Shown in pieces: positions 23,746 to 36,431 of a stretch of 64,000 nt of DNA (position 1 is its first letter; each line of letters opens with the position of its first letter). The notes beneath the pieces are model-generated. The model worked only from the letters and a program-made list of their open reading frames with translations. It was not told the DNA's origin and searched no databases. Made by a program: the position numbers and the translations under genes. This stretch comes from Diatrype stigma (Eukaryota; Ascomycota; Sordariomycetes; Xylariales; Diatrypaceae): contig JAKJXP020000037.1 of NCBI GenBank assembly GCA_022225965.2, positions 310,001 to 374,000 on the forward strand. Reading direction: 5' to 3'.

Positions 23746-25278
23746 TGGGGGTTCTTGCTGGCGCGATCTCCGGCTGGGAATTGATGCGACGCATGCCACG
23801 GTGGATGGCAATGCTTTCGACGGCGAATCGAGCATGGGACCTAGAAGCATAACTCCCTGGGTGCAGGGAGCGGCAGATCACAGAATGGGATGGGTATTGG
23901 AGCGACGGCTCCTCCGTCTGGATTCAGACGGGTAACAACATAGTCCGCAATGAGCTTTCTTTGGCTAAAGGGGACCGTCTCTGGGATCCAACAGGAGATT
24001 CACCGAAACATGATCCGGATACTCGCTTTTAGGGCACGAATGGTTAGTTAATCTCTTTTGGGAGGGCGTCTTTGATGGGAGACGGAAATGAAGAGGGGCT
24101 CTCGGGACATTCTTAGGAGAGGCGCAAGTTCGCGTGAACACGGTTGGTTGCTTAAATAGAGTAGCTGTTGCTTACTACTACGTACTCTCATCTCGCTAGG
24201 AAAAGGAGATGACACTGATGCATATAGGTAACCTCAGTGCAATACGACTGAACATAATCTACATAGCTAGCTATCCTGACCTGGGGTTTCGACGAATGAA
24301 CTAACTTGGCCATACTTTAGGCTGGATTTCCCCTTTTCCTTTTTTGCCTCTTTGCTTTCCAAGTATGGAAAGCCTCGTAGATTACCTATAGATAGACCTC
24401 TTACCTAGGTAGGCAGGTAAGTTTGCTTGCATAGCTGGGCAGCCTAGACACTAGATACTCCAAGCTTGGCTTGAGGTTAGACTGAAGCTTATGTTTCGTA
24501 GCTATTCTACCTTTTTATAAGACAAGACGAAAATACCTAGGGTGGGTAGGTGTAAGAGCGACTGGGTGAGTGAGTGAACCAAGAATAGAATGTCAGGGGT
24601 AAGAAGGGGGTCTACGATAGGTGATAGGGGTCCATTGGGGTTCATTGGTTCAGGGGCTAGCACTGAAGCTGTGCAAGCTGTGTGGCCTGCATGATCTACA
24701 TACCTGTATGTATGAAATATGCCTTTTCAAAAGTCGATAAGCTGATATTGAGTCTGCGAGTGACTACCTACCTACAGCAGGCTCGGGTGGTCTTTTGACC
24801 CACCGACCCAACATGGACGTCGGAATGGCGATTTTCAGCTACCCCTCGAAGTGTGGCTGTGCAACAGTCGGAACGGCCGCACGGCGTGACAAGATTTACA
24901 AGATTGGCTTCCATCCTTGGAAGTCGGGAAGATTTCGCACGGGGCAAGACTCAGGAGTGCCAGAGTCACACAGGCCGGGAGTGTGTCATCGGTTGTCAGT
25001 CTTTTTTTTTTTTTTTTTTCTTTTTTTCTTTAGGTACTGCATGTAGTTAGATGTCAAGTACGTGACTACATACATACTACCTAATATGTCTACCCGCCAT
25101 ATGTAGGTGCTAGGATGGCATCATTTCCCATCATCAAACGCCCACTATTACGACCTTAGCAGCTCTACAGCCCTGAAGCTCTAGGCCTTTCTTACATAAT
25201 TGGGCTAAGGAACTGGAACGGGATCGGGAATTGGATTTTGTCGGCCTTAGAACGCAATGGACACAGCACCACCACACG
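23746..25278. other. Intergenic, poly-T tract
   Basis: No gene supported. A long T-run interrupted by C lies at 25002-25032 and a palindromic TACCTAGGTAGGCAGGTAA at 24402-24420. Nothing else recognised. Confidence 0.6.
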
Positions 25279-25668
25279 AGACGTAAGATCAATCGAACAT
25301 TGACTTGGGCGCTAGCCGTTACTTGCCCCCGCTAATTCCCTAATTTGTACTGGAACCAAGCCACACTTACTGCCATTTTGCTGGCATTTTGGCGACGACG
25401 ATGTACGTATTAAAGCCATACGTAAATAGCTTTTTTAATTGGTTTATATAAATATATATATATAAAGCAATTATGAACTATTTCTTATATTTTAGTCCTA
25501 ATAACTTTTTAGAAATAATAAAACCAAGTTTTAAATAAGTACTAATAAGTACTTGGCAAGTGATAATATATGGGAGTAATACATAAAGAGTACGGTCTAT
25601 TTGCGCCTCATGTGTATGTAGTATTTGTGGTTAGCGCGAAGTCAATGTTCGATTGATCTATCCTACCC
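25279..25668. mobile_element. Candidate MITE: terminal inverted repeats around an AT-rich core
   Basis: A perfect 21-bp inverted repeat is formed by 25286-25306 and 25639-25659. The match continues inward with small differences (GGGCGCTAGCC on the left against TCGCGCTAACC read from the right), giving arms of about 32 bp. The interior from about 25425 to 25600 is very AT-rich and has no coding potential. The 9-mer CACCACACG occurs at 25270-25278 and again at 25669-25677, just outside the arms, and could be a target-site duplication; a few bases between each copy and the arms do not match. Total length is about 390 bp. A 9-bp duplication would point to a Mutator-like origin, but that assignment is inference. 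Confidence 0.65.
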
Positions 25669-25678
25669 CACCACACGG

Positions 25679-26157
25679 CACTAATGAATTTAACAGACGA
25701 TGATGTTACTTAACCACCACAATATCCACCTGTCCTGTATCTGTATGATCCCATTCACATATGCCTAGCAATATCTACGATACCTACGATACCCACGAGA
25801 CCTACTGCCTTGAAGTGCAGTGATACCAATTCCACTGCAAGTTCTGCCTATCCCGGACATTGTGCCCACCGACCTACCCATCGTAGACGAAAATTCCGCC
25901 TTCAAGCCTCGGATCTCGCCCAAAGCCAAAGACGATTTGTCCCGCATATCTCTCGGGTCGACTGGTTATCGGGTCGACCGAATATTACTTGCCGTGACAA
26001 TACCGACACCTACTCGACCTGCTTGCGCAAATCATAGCGCTCGAACCTGATCCCTCAGCCTGTGGGAAGGATAGCACCGAACCCGTCTCTTGGGACAGAG
26101 CTTCTTCTAGGACTACCTACCTAGGTACATATCTTCAAGAGGCCCAAACTACATACA
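25679..26157. promoter_or_regulatory. Upstream region of the HEL2 gene
   Basis: No separate gene is supported. Two overlapping open frames of about 75 codons (25810-26050) most likely lie in the 5' leader or promoter. A CTACCTACCTAGGTAC palindrome-containing motif sits at 26113-26128, only about 30 bp before the start codon. Confidence 0.4.
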
Positions 26158-28927
26158 ATGGCGTCGTCAACTGTCGACGCCGCGCCAAGATCAGGCGATG
26201 CCGCACATTCCACAGCGACTGGATCGGGCCGAGGACGGGGAGACGGAAATGCGAGAGGACGAGGTAGAGGACGCGGTGGTGGAGGAGGGGGAGGTCGGGG
26301 ACAGGGACAGGGGCAGGGAACTGCCCGCGGGGGACCATCGGGAAGATCACGAGGAGGAAGAGGGAGAGGCGGACATAGTCAAGCAGCAGCCGCTGTCTTG
26401 CCCCAGCCTGCCGACGTCTCGCCAGAAGCCCAGCTGAGCACTGCCACTGTTCCACCCGTCTCAAAACCTACTACCGCCGCCGAAGAAGACGACGACGTCG
26501 AGGCCGAGGTTTGCTTTATATGCGCAAGTCCCGTCGTCCACCAAGCCGTCACGCCTTGTAACCATCGGACCTGTCATATCTGTGCCTTGCGCATGAGAGC
26601 TCTGTATAAGAATAAGGAGTGCGCTCATTGCCGAGTACGTGACACTTCACCCAATTTCCCACCTTCACCTTCACCTGCATCTTCACGTAACCCTACCTTC
26701 ACCCCCCTATTGATCCCTTGTCTGCACTATGACCTCTTCTTGGACATGAAGTTAACCCGACCTGCGGTAGACCGTGGCACCCTACGTCGTGTTCACCGAT
26801 GATGCTACCAGTCGCTACGAAGACTACGCCGACGCCGATGTATCCAGTAGAGATGAGAACATTGGCATCAAGTACGCGAACGAGGACATCGTCGGCGATA
26901 CCGTGCTCCTGCTTCGCTACAACTGCCCTGATAACTCTTGCGACTTCGCCGGCCTTGGGTGGCCTGATCTACATCGTCATGTTCGCAGTGTCCATCACAA
27001 GAAGATGTGCGACTTGTGCACGAGGAACAAGAAGGTCTTCACCCATGAACACGAGCTTTTCACCGACAAGGAGCTGGAAAAGCACATGAAACGGGGCGAT
27101 GATCAACCGGGCGCAATAGATCAGACTGGCTTCAAGGGCCACCCCCTGTGTGCCTTCTGCGGCCAGAGGTTTTATGACGACGACAAGCTGTACGAACACT
27201 GCCGGGAACGACACGAGCGGTGCTTTCTCTGCGATAGGGCGAACCCGAGGCAGCCGCACTACTACCGCGACTACAACTCCTTGGAAGAGCACTTTCGGGA
27301 CGACCACTACCTCTGTGCCGATCGCGAATGCTTGGAGAAGAAGTTCGTCGTGTTTGGATCCGATGTCGATCTCAAGGCGCATCAGCTGAGCGAACATGCC
27401 GGTTCGCTCTCCAAGGACATGCGGCGCGATGCTCGCTCGGTAAACTTGGCTGGATTTGATTTTCGGCAGCCCTATAATGAGGAACAGAGACGGGGTGGAG
27501 GTGGCGGTGGCGGCGGCGGCGGCGGTGGTGGCGGCGGCGGCGGTAGGGGCAGAGGCAGGGATCGGGATGGAGGCGCGGGAAGTTCCAGAGAAGGACGCGG
27601 AAGGGGTCGGGATCCGAATGCGGAACCACTCCCAGTGAGCTCCGCACAGCCACTTCGAAGGGATGAACTAGCGTTCCAGAGACAGATGGCTATCCATTCG
27701 TCACAATCTATCACAAGTCGGACGTTCGGCGGCCAGTTATCGTCCAACACGAACTCCAACTCAGCGGCGGCTCCGTCAGATCGACGTGTTGGCGGATCTT
27801 CAGCGACAACCCCCACACCCGCCGCCGCCGCCGCCGTTGCTTCCGCCCCGCCTACCGCCGAGATGGGAGGTCTGAGCTTGACTGACCCGAATCTCAGCCC
27901 GGAAGACCGCGCCCGATTGTTGCGTCACTCGGCCGTCATCGAACGCGCCTCGAATCTGCTGCAGAACGACCGCGCCAAGATCGACGCATTCCGCACTCAC
28001 ATCTCTGGGTACCGCCAAAGCAAAGTCACGGCCGCTGGCCTGGTCGAAGCTTTGTTCTCGCTCTTTTCCGACACGTCCTCTGCGGCCTTGGGCACGCTGA
28101 TCCGCGAGGTTGCGGACCTCTTCGAGGACAGGAACAAGGTAGACGACCTGCGCAAGGCCTGGAATGACTGGCGCGCCGTCAACGAGGACTACCCCACGCT
28201 GCCGGGGCTCGGCGGCATGCGCGGTGCCACGACTGCTAGCAGCGGTTGGGCATCGGCTGCTGCGAGTAGTAACTCTCCTGCTATTGTGAACAACGCGGCT
28301 GCTCCAAACCAGAGGCACACTACAAGGGTCCTCAAGCTCAAGAACTCCACCCAGCAGTCGCGACGGTCTAGCGTGGAGCAATCAGGGACCTGGGGAGTCG
28401 GAGGTAGCGGTGGTAGTGGTAGCAGCAGGCCTGCACCTTCGCGGGCCGCTGCACCACCACCGGCATCGTCGGCATTCCCTGCGCTGCCTTCGAGTAGCAG
28501 CAAGAACAACACAAATACTACTAGCAAGAATAGCAACAATTGGGCATCCAGCGGCGCTAGCGGCAGCAGTGGAACAATACGGAGTCAGACTCAGAGCCAG
28601 ACCCAGACCCAAAGTCTAAGTCAAGCGCGGGCCCCCTCAAGGAATAACGCTGCTATTCAAGGGAGGGATGCCTTCCCTGCCTTGCCTGCAGCGCCAAAGC
28701 CTACCACGTCGATCCTGGGCTACGGATCGGGTAACCTGCGGAGAGATTTCGGTGGCAACAGGGATACCGGATTTTCCTGGGGGGAATCCTCGTCGTCAGG
28801 TTCGAGGCAGCAGCAGGCTAACCTCGCAGGCGATGAGGGCGAGGGTGAGGGCGGCGCCAGCGCGGGAGGTAAAGGGGGAAAGAAGGGAAATAAGGGGAAA
28901 AAGAAGGTGCTTGTGCAATGGGGTTAG
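26158..28927 (+). CDS. HEL2: E3 ubiquitin ligase HEL2 / ZNF598 orthologue
   Basis: Two exons, 26158-26634 and 26771-28927 (intron 26635-26770, GTACGT...GGTAG), giving about 877 residues. An Arg/Gly-rich N-terminus precedes a C3HC4 RING at residues 119-158 (C119, C122, C134, H136, C139, C142, C155, C158). The intron lies right after the last RING Cys (AHCR), and exon 2 continues with PYVVFTDD, a typical family sequence. A series of C2H2-type fingers follows (CDFAGLGWPDLHRHVRSVHH, CAFCGQRFYDDDKLYEHC, CFLCDRANPRQPHYYRDYN, CADRECLEKKFVV). A long Gly run (about 17 in a row, near 27500-27545), Ser/Gln-rich linkers and a Lys/Gly-rich C-terminal tail complete it. HEL2/ZNF598 ubiquitinates small-subunit ribosomal proteins on collided ribosomes and starts ribosome-associated quality control in the cytosol. 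The domain order is that of the family. Confidence 0.93.
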
Positions 28928-31900
28928 ACCAGGCTGAGCCTAGCTACTGCTAGGCTTCTTTCCCTCTTGGCTGATCACAGGATTATCTCTTCCAACGATT
29001 ATTTGGAATACCTGGCCCGTGTGTGTTAGCCTGGCGCAAACGGTGGTCGAACGCCGACTCAAGTTGGAGATCACATAGGCGGCACCTGCACTGACTGCTT
29101 GCATCTCACTATCGAGTCTGGGCCTACGAGATGGTACGTACGTACATGACGACGAATGATAGGCATATGCACACGGGGAGAAGAAATATAAATGGCACGC
29201 TGGATCACTAACATGTAACTGTAGACGTAGCTATTCAGCTAGCGCATAGATATGTGAACAACTGGCGCTGGGAAAGATAGAAAAAAAGAAGAGTATATAT
29301 GGGAATGCAACTGGCTAGATCCTTAATGTCTGTCTTTCATTAACGATATCCTAGTTATACTTACACGTACGTGTTGTGTACACTGTCACAAGAACCAACA
29401 TACCTTGTTGCAATAGCAATCTTAATGATCTTAATATGATAACTTCTGCCTTGCATTTTCGATGGAAGCAACTCACTGGCGGGACTCCACGGGTATGAAG
29501 GAAGTATCTGCTGGATAAAGAAATGGGCAACATTTAGCAGCTCTCGTCGAAAAGCAAGGGTTCTCTAATGAGTATCTGATAAGCAGGTATCTGATGATGA
29601 GAGGGTTTCCTATGCACTGATAGACGGTTCAAAAGAAAAAGTAGAGATACTTGTATTGCGACAGCCATTTCCTGTTTGTTGTCTTCGGATTTATTAATTA
29701 GTCACTGTTGCTATTCCATCCCAGAAAATACTCCGTTTGGGAAGGTAAGTGACCGTATCGTAACGAAGAAACGCTGGAGCTGCTTCTAAGAGCTCGCTCT
29801 TCAATCGATCGATCGAGGAGAGCGTGAAAAGTGTAGATAACATCTAACTAATAAAGAAAGACTCAACTAGCAACCTATATCGGATGACAGCAATAAGTTT
29901 GACTCGGTCCAAGGACCTATAACTGAAATGAACCCCCCGTTTTTTCTTTCTCATGTTTATACCCTTCTTCCCTGTACTCTACTCTATATCAGAGTGGCAG
30001 TGTATATCACGGCGTAATCGTAATCGTAATACCATACCTCCATGGTCGTGGCGCGTAAGCTCAAGACTTTGCCAAAGTGTTGCAAAGAGGACGCCGCCAT
30101 GGTCTATGGAAGGCTCAGTCCGTCAGTACCGAGTCACCATGTTCCCGATGGAAGACAAACCCTCAAATTATTAGTTGCAATGCCTATGATGTTCTTTATA
30201 TATGTGAATTGGCTCGGGGCTTGACCAGGTTCAGGCATCCAAATACTATGGCTCCGTACGGACTATAAGAGACGCCCTTTATCCAACTCTTTCACAAGTA
30301 GAAATTGGCCCAAGGATGAATTGCTTACTTCTGAGTATCATAGCTCATACAGAAGGTCCGTCAATACGCGCTCCGCGCAGACTTACCTAAGTTAGTCGAT
30401 AGCGGTAACTTTTTGAAAGGGGTGCAGAACCAAATCTTAGTTTATGGTAACGCAACGCGCTTGTGTAACCTTGAGCTAAACTAGACGTATATCACCTTTG
30501 ATACCATGCCTTGCCCGCGGCAAAAGATACAAAACACATCATCTGGATGTTTGGTTACACAAAGCGCGGTAGAAACGTAAAAAGTTAGCTGTGTGCCGAT
30601 CCGCCCGGTTCCGGGAGACTAGGTAAGGTAGGGAGGAGGCCTGGTCCGCGCCTATGAAGATTAACCATCTTGCGTCCTTATGGGAGCGCGGATTATTCGG
30701 TTGCCCCCTGTCAATATCCTCCATTTTAGGTGGTCCACAGAGTCACACAAAGTCTCGCGCCTCACTATCAGCCTGGCAGATGCCGAGATCATCATCATCC
30801 ATAGCCTCAACCTTATTTCTTCTGCTATAGTGGTAAGTAAATATATTATCAGATCTACCTGTGCAATTAGTAATCAGTCTAATATGGTAGTTTGTAGTAG
30901 GATCGTCATGTATCATCCATATCAACTAGCTCACGAGTACGCTTCCAGAACCGTCCGAGATGTAACGCCAAATTAGCCCAGTTCACTAGTTCACATCTCG
31001 AGGCACGCGGAGAATTCGACCAGGGCGATTCCTGCCCAATACATGGTTATGTAAGACCCAACCGTTAATGAAGCACAAATCGACAGTTCTTGGTAACTCC
31101 CATCTTTTCGGTCTGTCGGTATTCTACCAAAAGAGTCGGGTTTCTCAGACCAAAGCACACGGGCACGAGTGGGACCTGAATGATGTAGGTAATCAACCCT
31201 AGGTAGCTGGAATACATGCATGTTTGAGCTAGCCGAGAATGAAGTCGTATGGGACTCTACAAAGACTCCTCTTTTCTGTGTTACCTGACTAGGCAATTCC
31301 ATGATGAGGGTATCTGTGAAACCAATGGATTATACGTTGATGCGTTATAAGCCTGCGTTGTTTGCTGTTTGCTATCTGGGAATTTCAGAAGGGGCTCATA
31401 TTTAAGTTTGCCACAAGTACCTGCATGCAGTACGGAGGGGAAAGCTTAACTTTGAACCGGTCAGTATCGAAGGTGCAGAAGAAAAGAAGAAAATACTGAT
31501 ACATGAGCTACACGAGCTACATAAGCCGCTTAAGCTTTTCATTGTCAACCGAACCGCGCTTCTAGCCGACACGGTGCGGGGAGGGGTGAAGCATACGAAG
31601 TACCTGTTGATTTATAGCAAGCAGAACATATTGGGAGCTTGAGAGGCATCAAGAATACAGGAATAGGCAGATTACATGATGGGCGTAGATCTGTACTGCT
31701 GCCATCACGGCAATTTTGATTCTGCCCCGTGGGAACTCATTACTCCTTATTCCACATGCTTCTGTTGCCCGGTCTGCAGATGGTAACGCTTTCACCCTGC
31801 AAGTTGGTAGGCCGGAATCCCCAGGAGCTATTCACAATAGCATTGTCCTTCGGGGCCGCTTGGGTTTGTGTATACACGTCGAGATAGGACTAGAGCTCTA

Positions 31901-32839
31901 GGATTAATATAGCCCTATCTAGTAGTAGTATCGACTGCAAGTTCCCGGCCATCCCGCCCTCCTTAAAGTCTGCAAAATACAAACTATCTAGTTAGGGGGT
32001 TTCAGTATAACGAGCTTCATACGGTGCCTAGAAGCTAGATAGCATGGAACCACCCTTGGCTATGACAGCCTCGATCATCTGAAAAGGATGATAGCTGTCC
32101 CATCGGAATCTACTAGGACCCAGAGCAACCGGAGCACACAAACGATGTACATCTTAGAAAGCGAATCCAGTCTAGGGCCTAGCAGCGTGGTAGTTCGTCC
32201 TAGCCAAAGGTACGCTAGTTACCCTTAGCAAGGAAAAGAACAGACCCGGCCTAAAACTTGAGTTGGTACTTCGTATCAATACAGTACAAGCCAAGGTGCT
32301 AGCTACATGCGTGGTACTAGGGAAGGCAAATTCTATTCCAAGGGACGAGGAAATGCCCTCAGGTGGATTCGATAATTACTAAGAACCTGCGCGGCGGCCG
32401 TGAGCATGACAGCCCGGCAGGGTTCTCCAGGCTTTATAGTCCTTGTCTGGTCTCTCGGCGCACCCACATATCCTGAGGGGTGCTTTGACCTGACATGGCC
32501 GGCGGATATCTGAACCATAGTGCTGTGGTCATAAGGCTAGATATATTCTTTACTTGATAGTAGGCAATAGCATAAGACGTATTGCCCCGATACCATGTGA
32601 CGAGACTTTCCTTCGCGATCTCATATGTCAGACTTTTCATCCCATCTACCCATTGTTGAGCGATGCTTCGATAATTCATCTAACACTTGTTTGGCGCCAG
32701 CGTGTAGAAAACAGCTGATATTGCTGGTTCGTTATATACTTATTCGATGCTCATGTCGTTCATCACGAGGCAGCGACGCATCACTCTCTCACTATTCATT
32801 GTTTGAGTCGGAACATTTGACTCTCCCAAAAAAACGGGA
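28928..32839. other. Intergenic, no supported gene
   Basis: About 3.9 kb with only short chance frames. There is a GATCGATCGATC stretch near 29807-29816. No repeat family, RNA gene or recognisable exon was seen. Confidence 0.6.
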
Positions 32840-34556
32840 ATGGGGATGGGAATGGGAATGGCAACAGATGCGGGCGACCATGTCCCTTTATCAGCGGATA
32901 GTGGTACTCTCTCCCCGTTGCCCGACTTCCATCGGCAAGGTTTGCTAGCTATTTCCATACTTGGAATGCTATCTTTCATCTCGTCCAGTGGCCTCTCACT
33001 ATACCTCTCGTATAGGTTAGCTAGGTGGCGGCTTCAACCTTCGACTATAACTCGGCGGCCGGAGGAAGAACACGCAGTCACCAACGATTTGTCTTTGGGC
33101 CTGGCACAGAAGAATTTCGGGAACGGTCCACCGAAGCTAAGGGCTAGCGAGGATGTGGGCAATGTTCAGCGGCAGCAGCAGCAGCAATCACAAGCGAAGA
33201 AAGGAGCGCCGAATCAGTTCCTTATCTTGATATTCAACCTACTTCTAGCCGACATGCACCAGGCTACCGCGTTCATGTTGAGCGCGAGATGGGTGAAAGT
33301 AAATGAGATAACAGTTGGAACGCACGTATGCTGGACGCAAGGATGGTTCGTCTCGACGGGAGACCTGGCTTCGAGCTGTTTCACCGGCGCCGTCGCGATT
33401 TACACGTATCTCGTCATCGTGAAGAACTGGAGGCCACCGTACAGGATATTGTATTCGGCCATCGCTGCTATCTGGGCATTTGTCTATCTTATGGCCATCC
33501 TTGGCGTCGCCATTACTCGGAATGGGAAGGATAAAGGGGGCCTATATGTTCGCGCTACTGCTTGGGTGAGTCGACATCCCTATTGTCTATTAGATCGAAA
33601 TTACACATGAGAACTTTGTTTGAAGCGTCTTATTCGCACCCAACTCCACACGATCGAGCTAATCCTGATGGACTATGTAGTGTTGGGTAAATGTCGATTA
33701 TGAGACTTATCGTCTCTGGCTCCATTATTTCTGGATGTTCCTTTCGCTTGCACTCACCACCATCCTCTACGGCCTCGTATACTATCATCTTCGTCCGCGA
33801 CCGTCGTTATCGGCATCGCAATCCCCCTCGGGCAGTCAACCACAGCAACACGATGGGCGTCGTCAGTCGGGGGCGCAGTCATCGAGCTCACACCCAGCAT
33901 TTCTGATCTACCCATTCATATATGTCGGTTGCACGGCCCCTCTAGCGCTGGGTCGTCTTGTGACCATGACTGGGACCTACGTCGGCATACCGTATTTCTT
34001 GGTAGCCGGAGCATTGATCGCCTCCAACGGCTGGCTAGACGTGCTCCTCTTCGCGACGACGCGGCACACGGTCATCTTCGACAGGCCGGTCGATTCCGAT
34101 GACACGGGTATCGACACGTTCGCCTTCATGAGGACACCACACACCCGAGTGTATGGCAACATGGTCTGGGTCCAAGGCGGAGCGAATACCACGATCACGG
34201 CCAAGGATGACGCTTTAGAGGAACGAGGAGGCCCTCGGGGTAGACGGAGGAAGGGGAGCACGGGGTGGGAGATGATCGGCGAGCGGATAGGATGGGGGGC
34301 TAACAACCCTAGGAAGGGTCGTCATCATCCTTACAAGGGCACATCTCGCGATTGGGTTTCTGACGGCCCCAGCAGCATGAGCCAGGAGTCGCTCAGGAGC
34401 AGGGGATACACGACAGAAAATGGGATACAGATGGACACGGTTACTACTGTAGTTGTGGAACACGGCAAGAGCCAGTCGCGCTCGAGAGCGGAGTCGACTT
34501 TTTCGGGAGAGGATTCGGACAAGACGGTTGAACCACAGGCGAGGAGGAGTCTATAA
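32840..34556 (+). CDS. Seven-transmembrane G protein-coupled receptor, Git3/cAMP-receptor-like
   Basis: Two exons, 32840-33565 and 33681-34556 (intron 33566-33680, GTGAGT...TGTAG), about 533 residues. Seven hydrophobic helices can be read: GLLAISILGMLSFISSSGLS, NQFLILIFNLLLADMHQATA, the CWTQGWF...AIYTYLVIV helix, ILYSAIAAIWAFVYLMAILG, HYFWMFLSLALTTILYGLVY, PAFLIYPFIYVGCTAPLALG and PYFLVAGALIASNGWLDVLL. A Cys at the start of helix 3 (HVCW) and one in the second outer loop (AWCW, created across the splice site) can form the usual GPCR disulfide. A Gln-rich insert of about 60 residues separates helices 1 and 2, and the cytoplasmic tail (about 150 residues) is Ser/Arg-rich. Fungal receptors of this type act upstream of cAMP signalling, but the ligand is unknown. 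The start has Met-Gly repeats, so the exact initiator is uncertain. Confidence 0.82.
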
Positions 34557-36431
34557 CTAAGTATAGGTAGTTTTCAAAGAATTGGAATATACCCGTGGAC
34601 CCCTATGATCCCCCTTCTTCACCAGCCGCATGATCAACTTTCAAGCCACATAGGATCTACGATGTCTTACTTCGTACACAAGTTACTACAACCTTCAAAT
34701 ACTAAAATTACGTGATGGCCAATTGGAATCCAGGGTTGGTGACGGGACGCTTGCACCAGCAAAAGCGGACGATCTTCGTCGTAGAAAGCAGCCGGGACAT
34801 CTGAAGCCGTCCTGCTGCCCTCCCTGTATGCCTGAGTGAAGGTTGCATTTTGCCGGATGAACAAATACAGCTCGAAGGGGGAAAAGAAATAAATCCGATG
34901 TCAGCTGTTGGGTCATCTTCAAGAGGATTGCGAAGGATTGGACTCTGGATTTCTATTCGATTCTACGTACATACCTCATTCTACACACCTCATTCTACAT
35001 ACCTTATATACTTAGTATTCACCCTCCATTTTCAACCCTCTTGTCCGCCTTATCCGTCTTATTGATGTGTGTGATATGGTCCGTGAACCTGGCCAGTGCA
35101 ATTCGCTTACGTACCTCTTTCTAGCCTAGGTCACTAACCTGACTGCCTGACAGCCTGAACCATACAGCAGGTACCCGGGGCCGCTGAGCGGAGACGTATT
35201 GTACATACAAGTACCCAGGCACGAGCTGACGAGGTAGCTGGGTTGGCTGGTTGGGTAGTTGCTGTATGTACCTAGATACTATGTAGGTAGTAACTGGTCA
35301 GTGGTTACAAACACTGCTACGTAGGAGATTCTCGCTGCTAAGCCCCTCCTACACGGGTACTCCTACACGCTGTTAGTGCTGTGTACCTACACATACCTAC
35401 ATATATGTAGGTACCTAGGTTAGGGTGTCACCCCCTTGGCACCCTTAGCACCCAACTTTCTTCTTCCTCCCGCTATTGTCTCCCACAACTATCCTCGCTA
35501 GCGGCCAACTCAGACTAGAACTTTATCCTTCCACACCAACCCAAACGTCAACACCAACACCAGCACCACGGCAGCATCAAGTTCATCAACCTGCGACCAT
35601 CATCGTTCTCATATGCGTTATAGTGCATCATACATATAGGATCTAGGTAGCCGAAGATCCGTGGTCCGTGGTCCGTGGTTCTTGGTCCTTGGTTCTTGGT
35701 CCTTGGTCCGTGACCCGTCACCCGTTCTCCGGCATCTGAACGCAAGGGATTCTCAGCCGTCCGCTGGGTTAGTGTGAATGTCGTCAATCTCGGGGACGTT
35801 TCACTAAGTAACCAGGGTCGACGCGGCAGAAACCGACCCCCTTGATCCGTCCAGCGCCCGCTGCCCATTGCCCACCATCCCATCCACATCCCATGATCGA
35901 GTAGGCGTGTTCGAGCTGCAAGTTAGACAAGTCTTTCATTTTTGCACCACTAGACGCCGAGCTACGAACCGTTTTCTTGCCGACCGCAATCGTTTGCCTC
36001 CATTTCAGATCATCATACGATAGCGACCCCCAGCGTCGAATCTTATCCCGTACCGCTACATAGTGTCCCATACTACCGATTCTCTCCGTGACTATCGGTT
36101 CTCTTCGTGATTCTCAACATCATCATATTCTCAATAGCGACCAGATTCTTCTTGGACTCGTCCCCTTCGACGTAATTTCTACTTAACTAGCTGCTCAAAT
36201 CGCTTGCTATCTGCCATCGATTGCTATTCTCAGCTGGGGCTGTCTCCTGTCAGCTCACGTGCCACCCACCGAAAATTGAATATATATATATATATTCCTG
36301 CATATACCTATCCACCACCATATCGCCGCCTTTGCGTACCCCGATTAGTCTAATGTGATCGATTGAGCCTTGCCTCATCCATTCACTCTGGTTCCTGCCG
36401 AAAACCAACCAAGCACGTTGTTGTCTCCATC
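34557..36431. promoter_or_regulatory. Intergenic with IRE1 upstream region
   Basis: No gene is supported. A degenerate CGTGGTC/CTTGGTC tandem lies at 35658-35714. Close to IRE1 there is a CACGTG palindrome (36256-36261), which has the ACGT core used by bZIP factors, and a TATA-type AT run at 36280-36295, about 140 bp before the start codon. Regulation by the bZIP factor Hac1 would fit but is inference. Confidence 0.35.

Noticed and set aside
27800..28381. 193-codon open frame on the minus strand
   Set aside because: Antisense to the low-complexity part of HEL2, without any recognisable domain.
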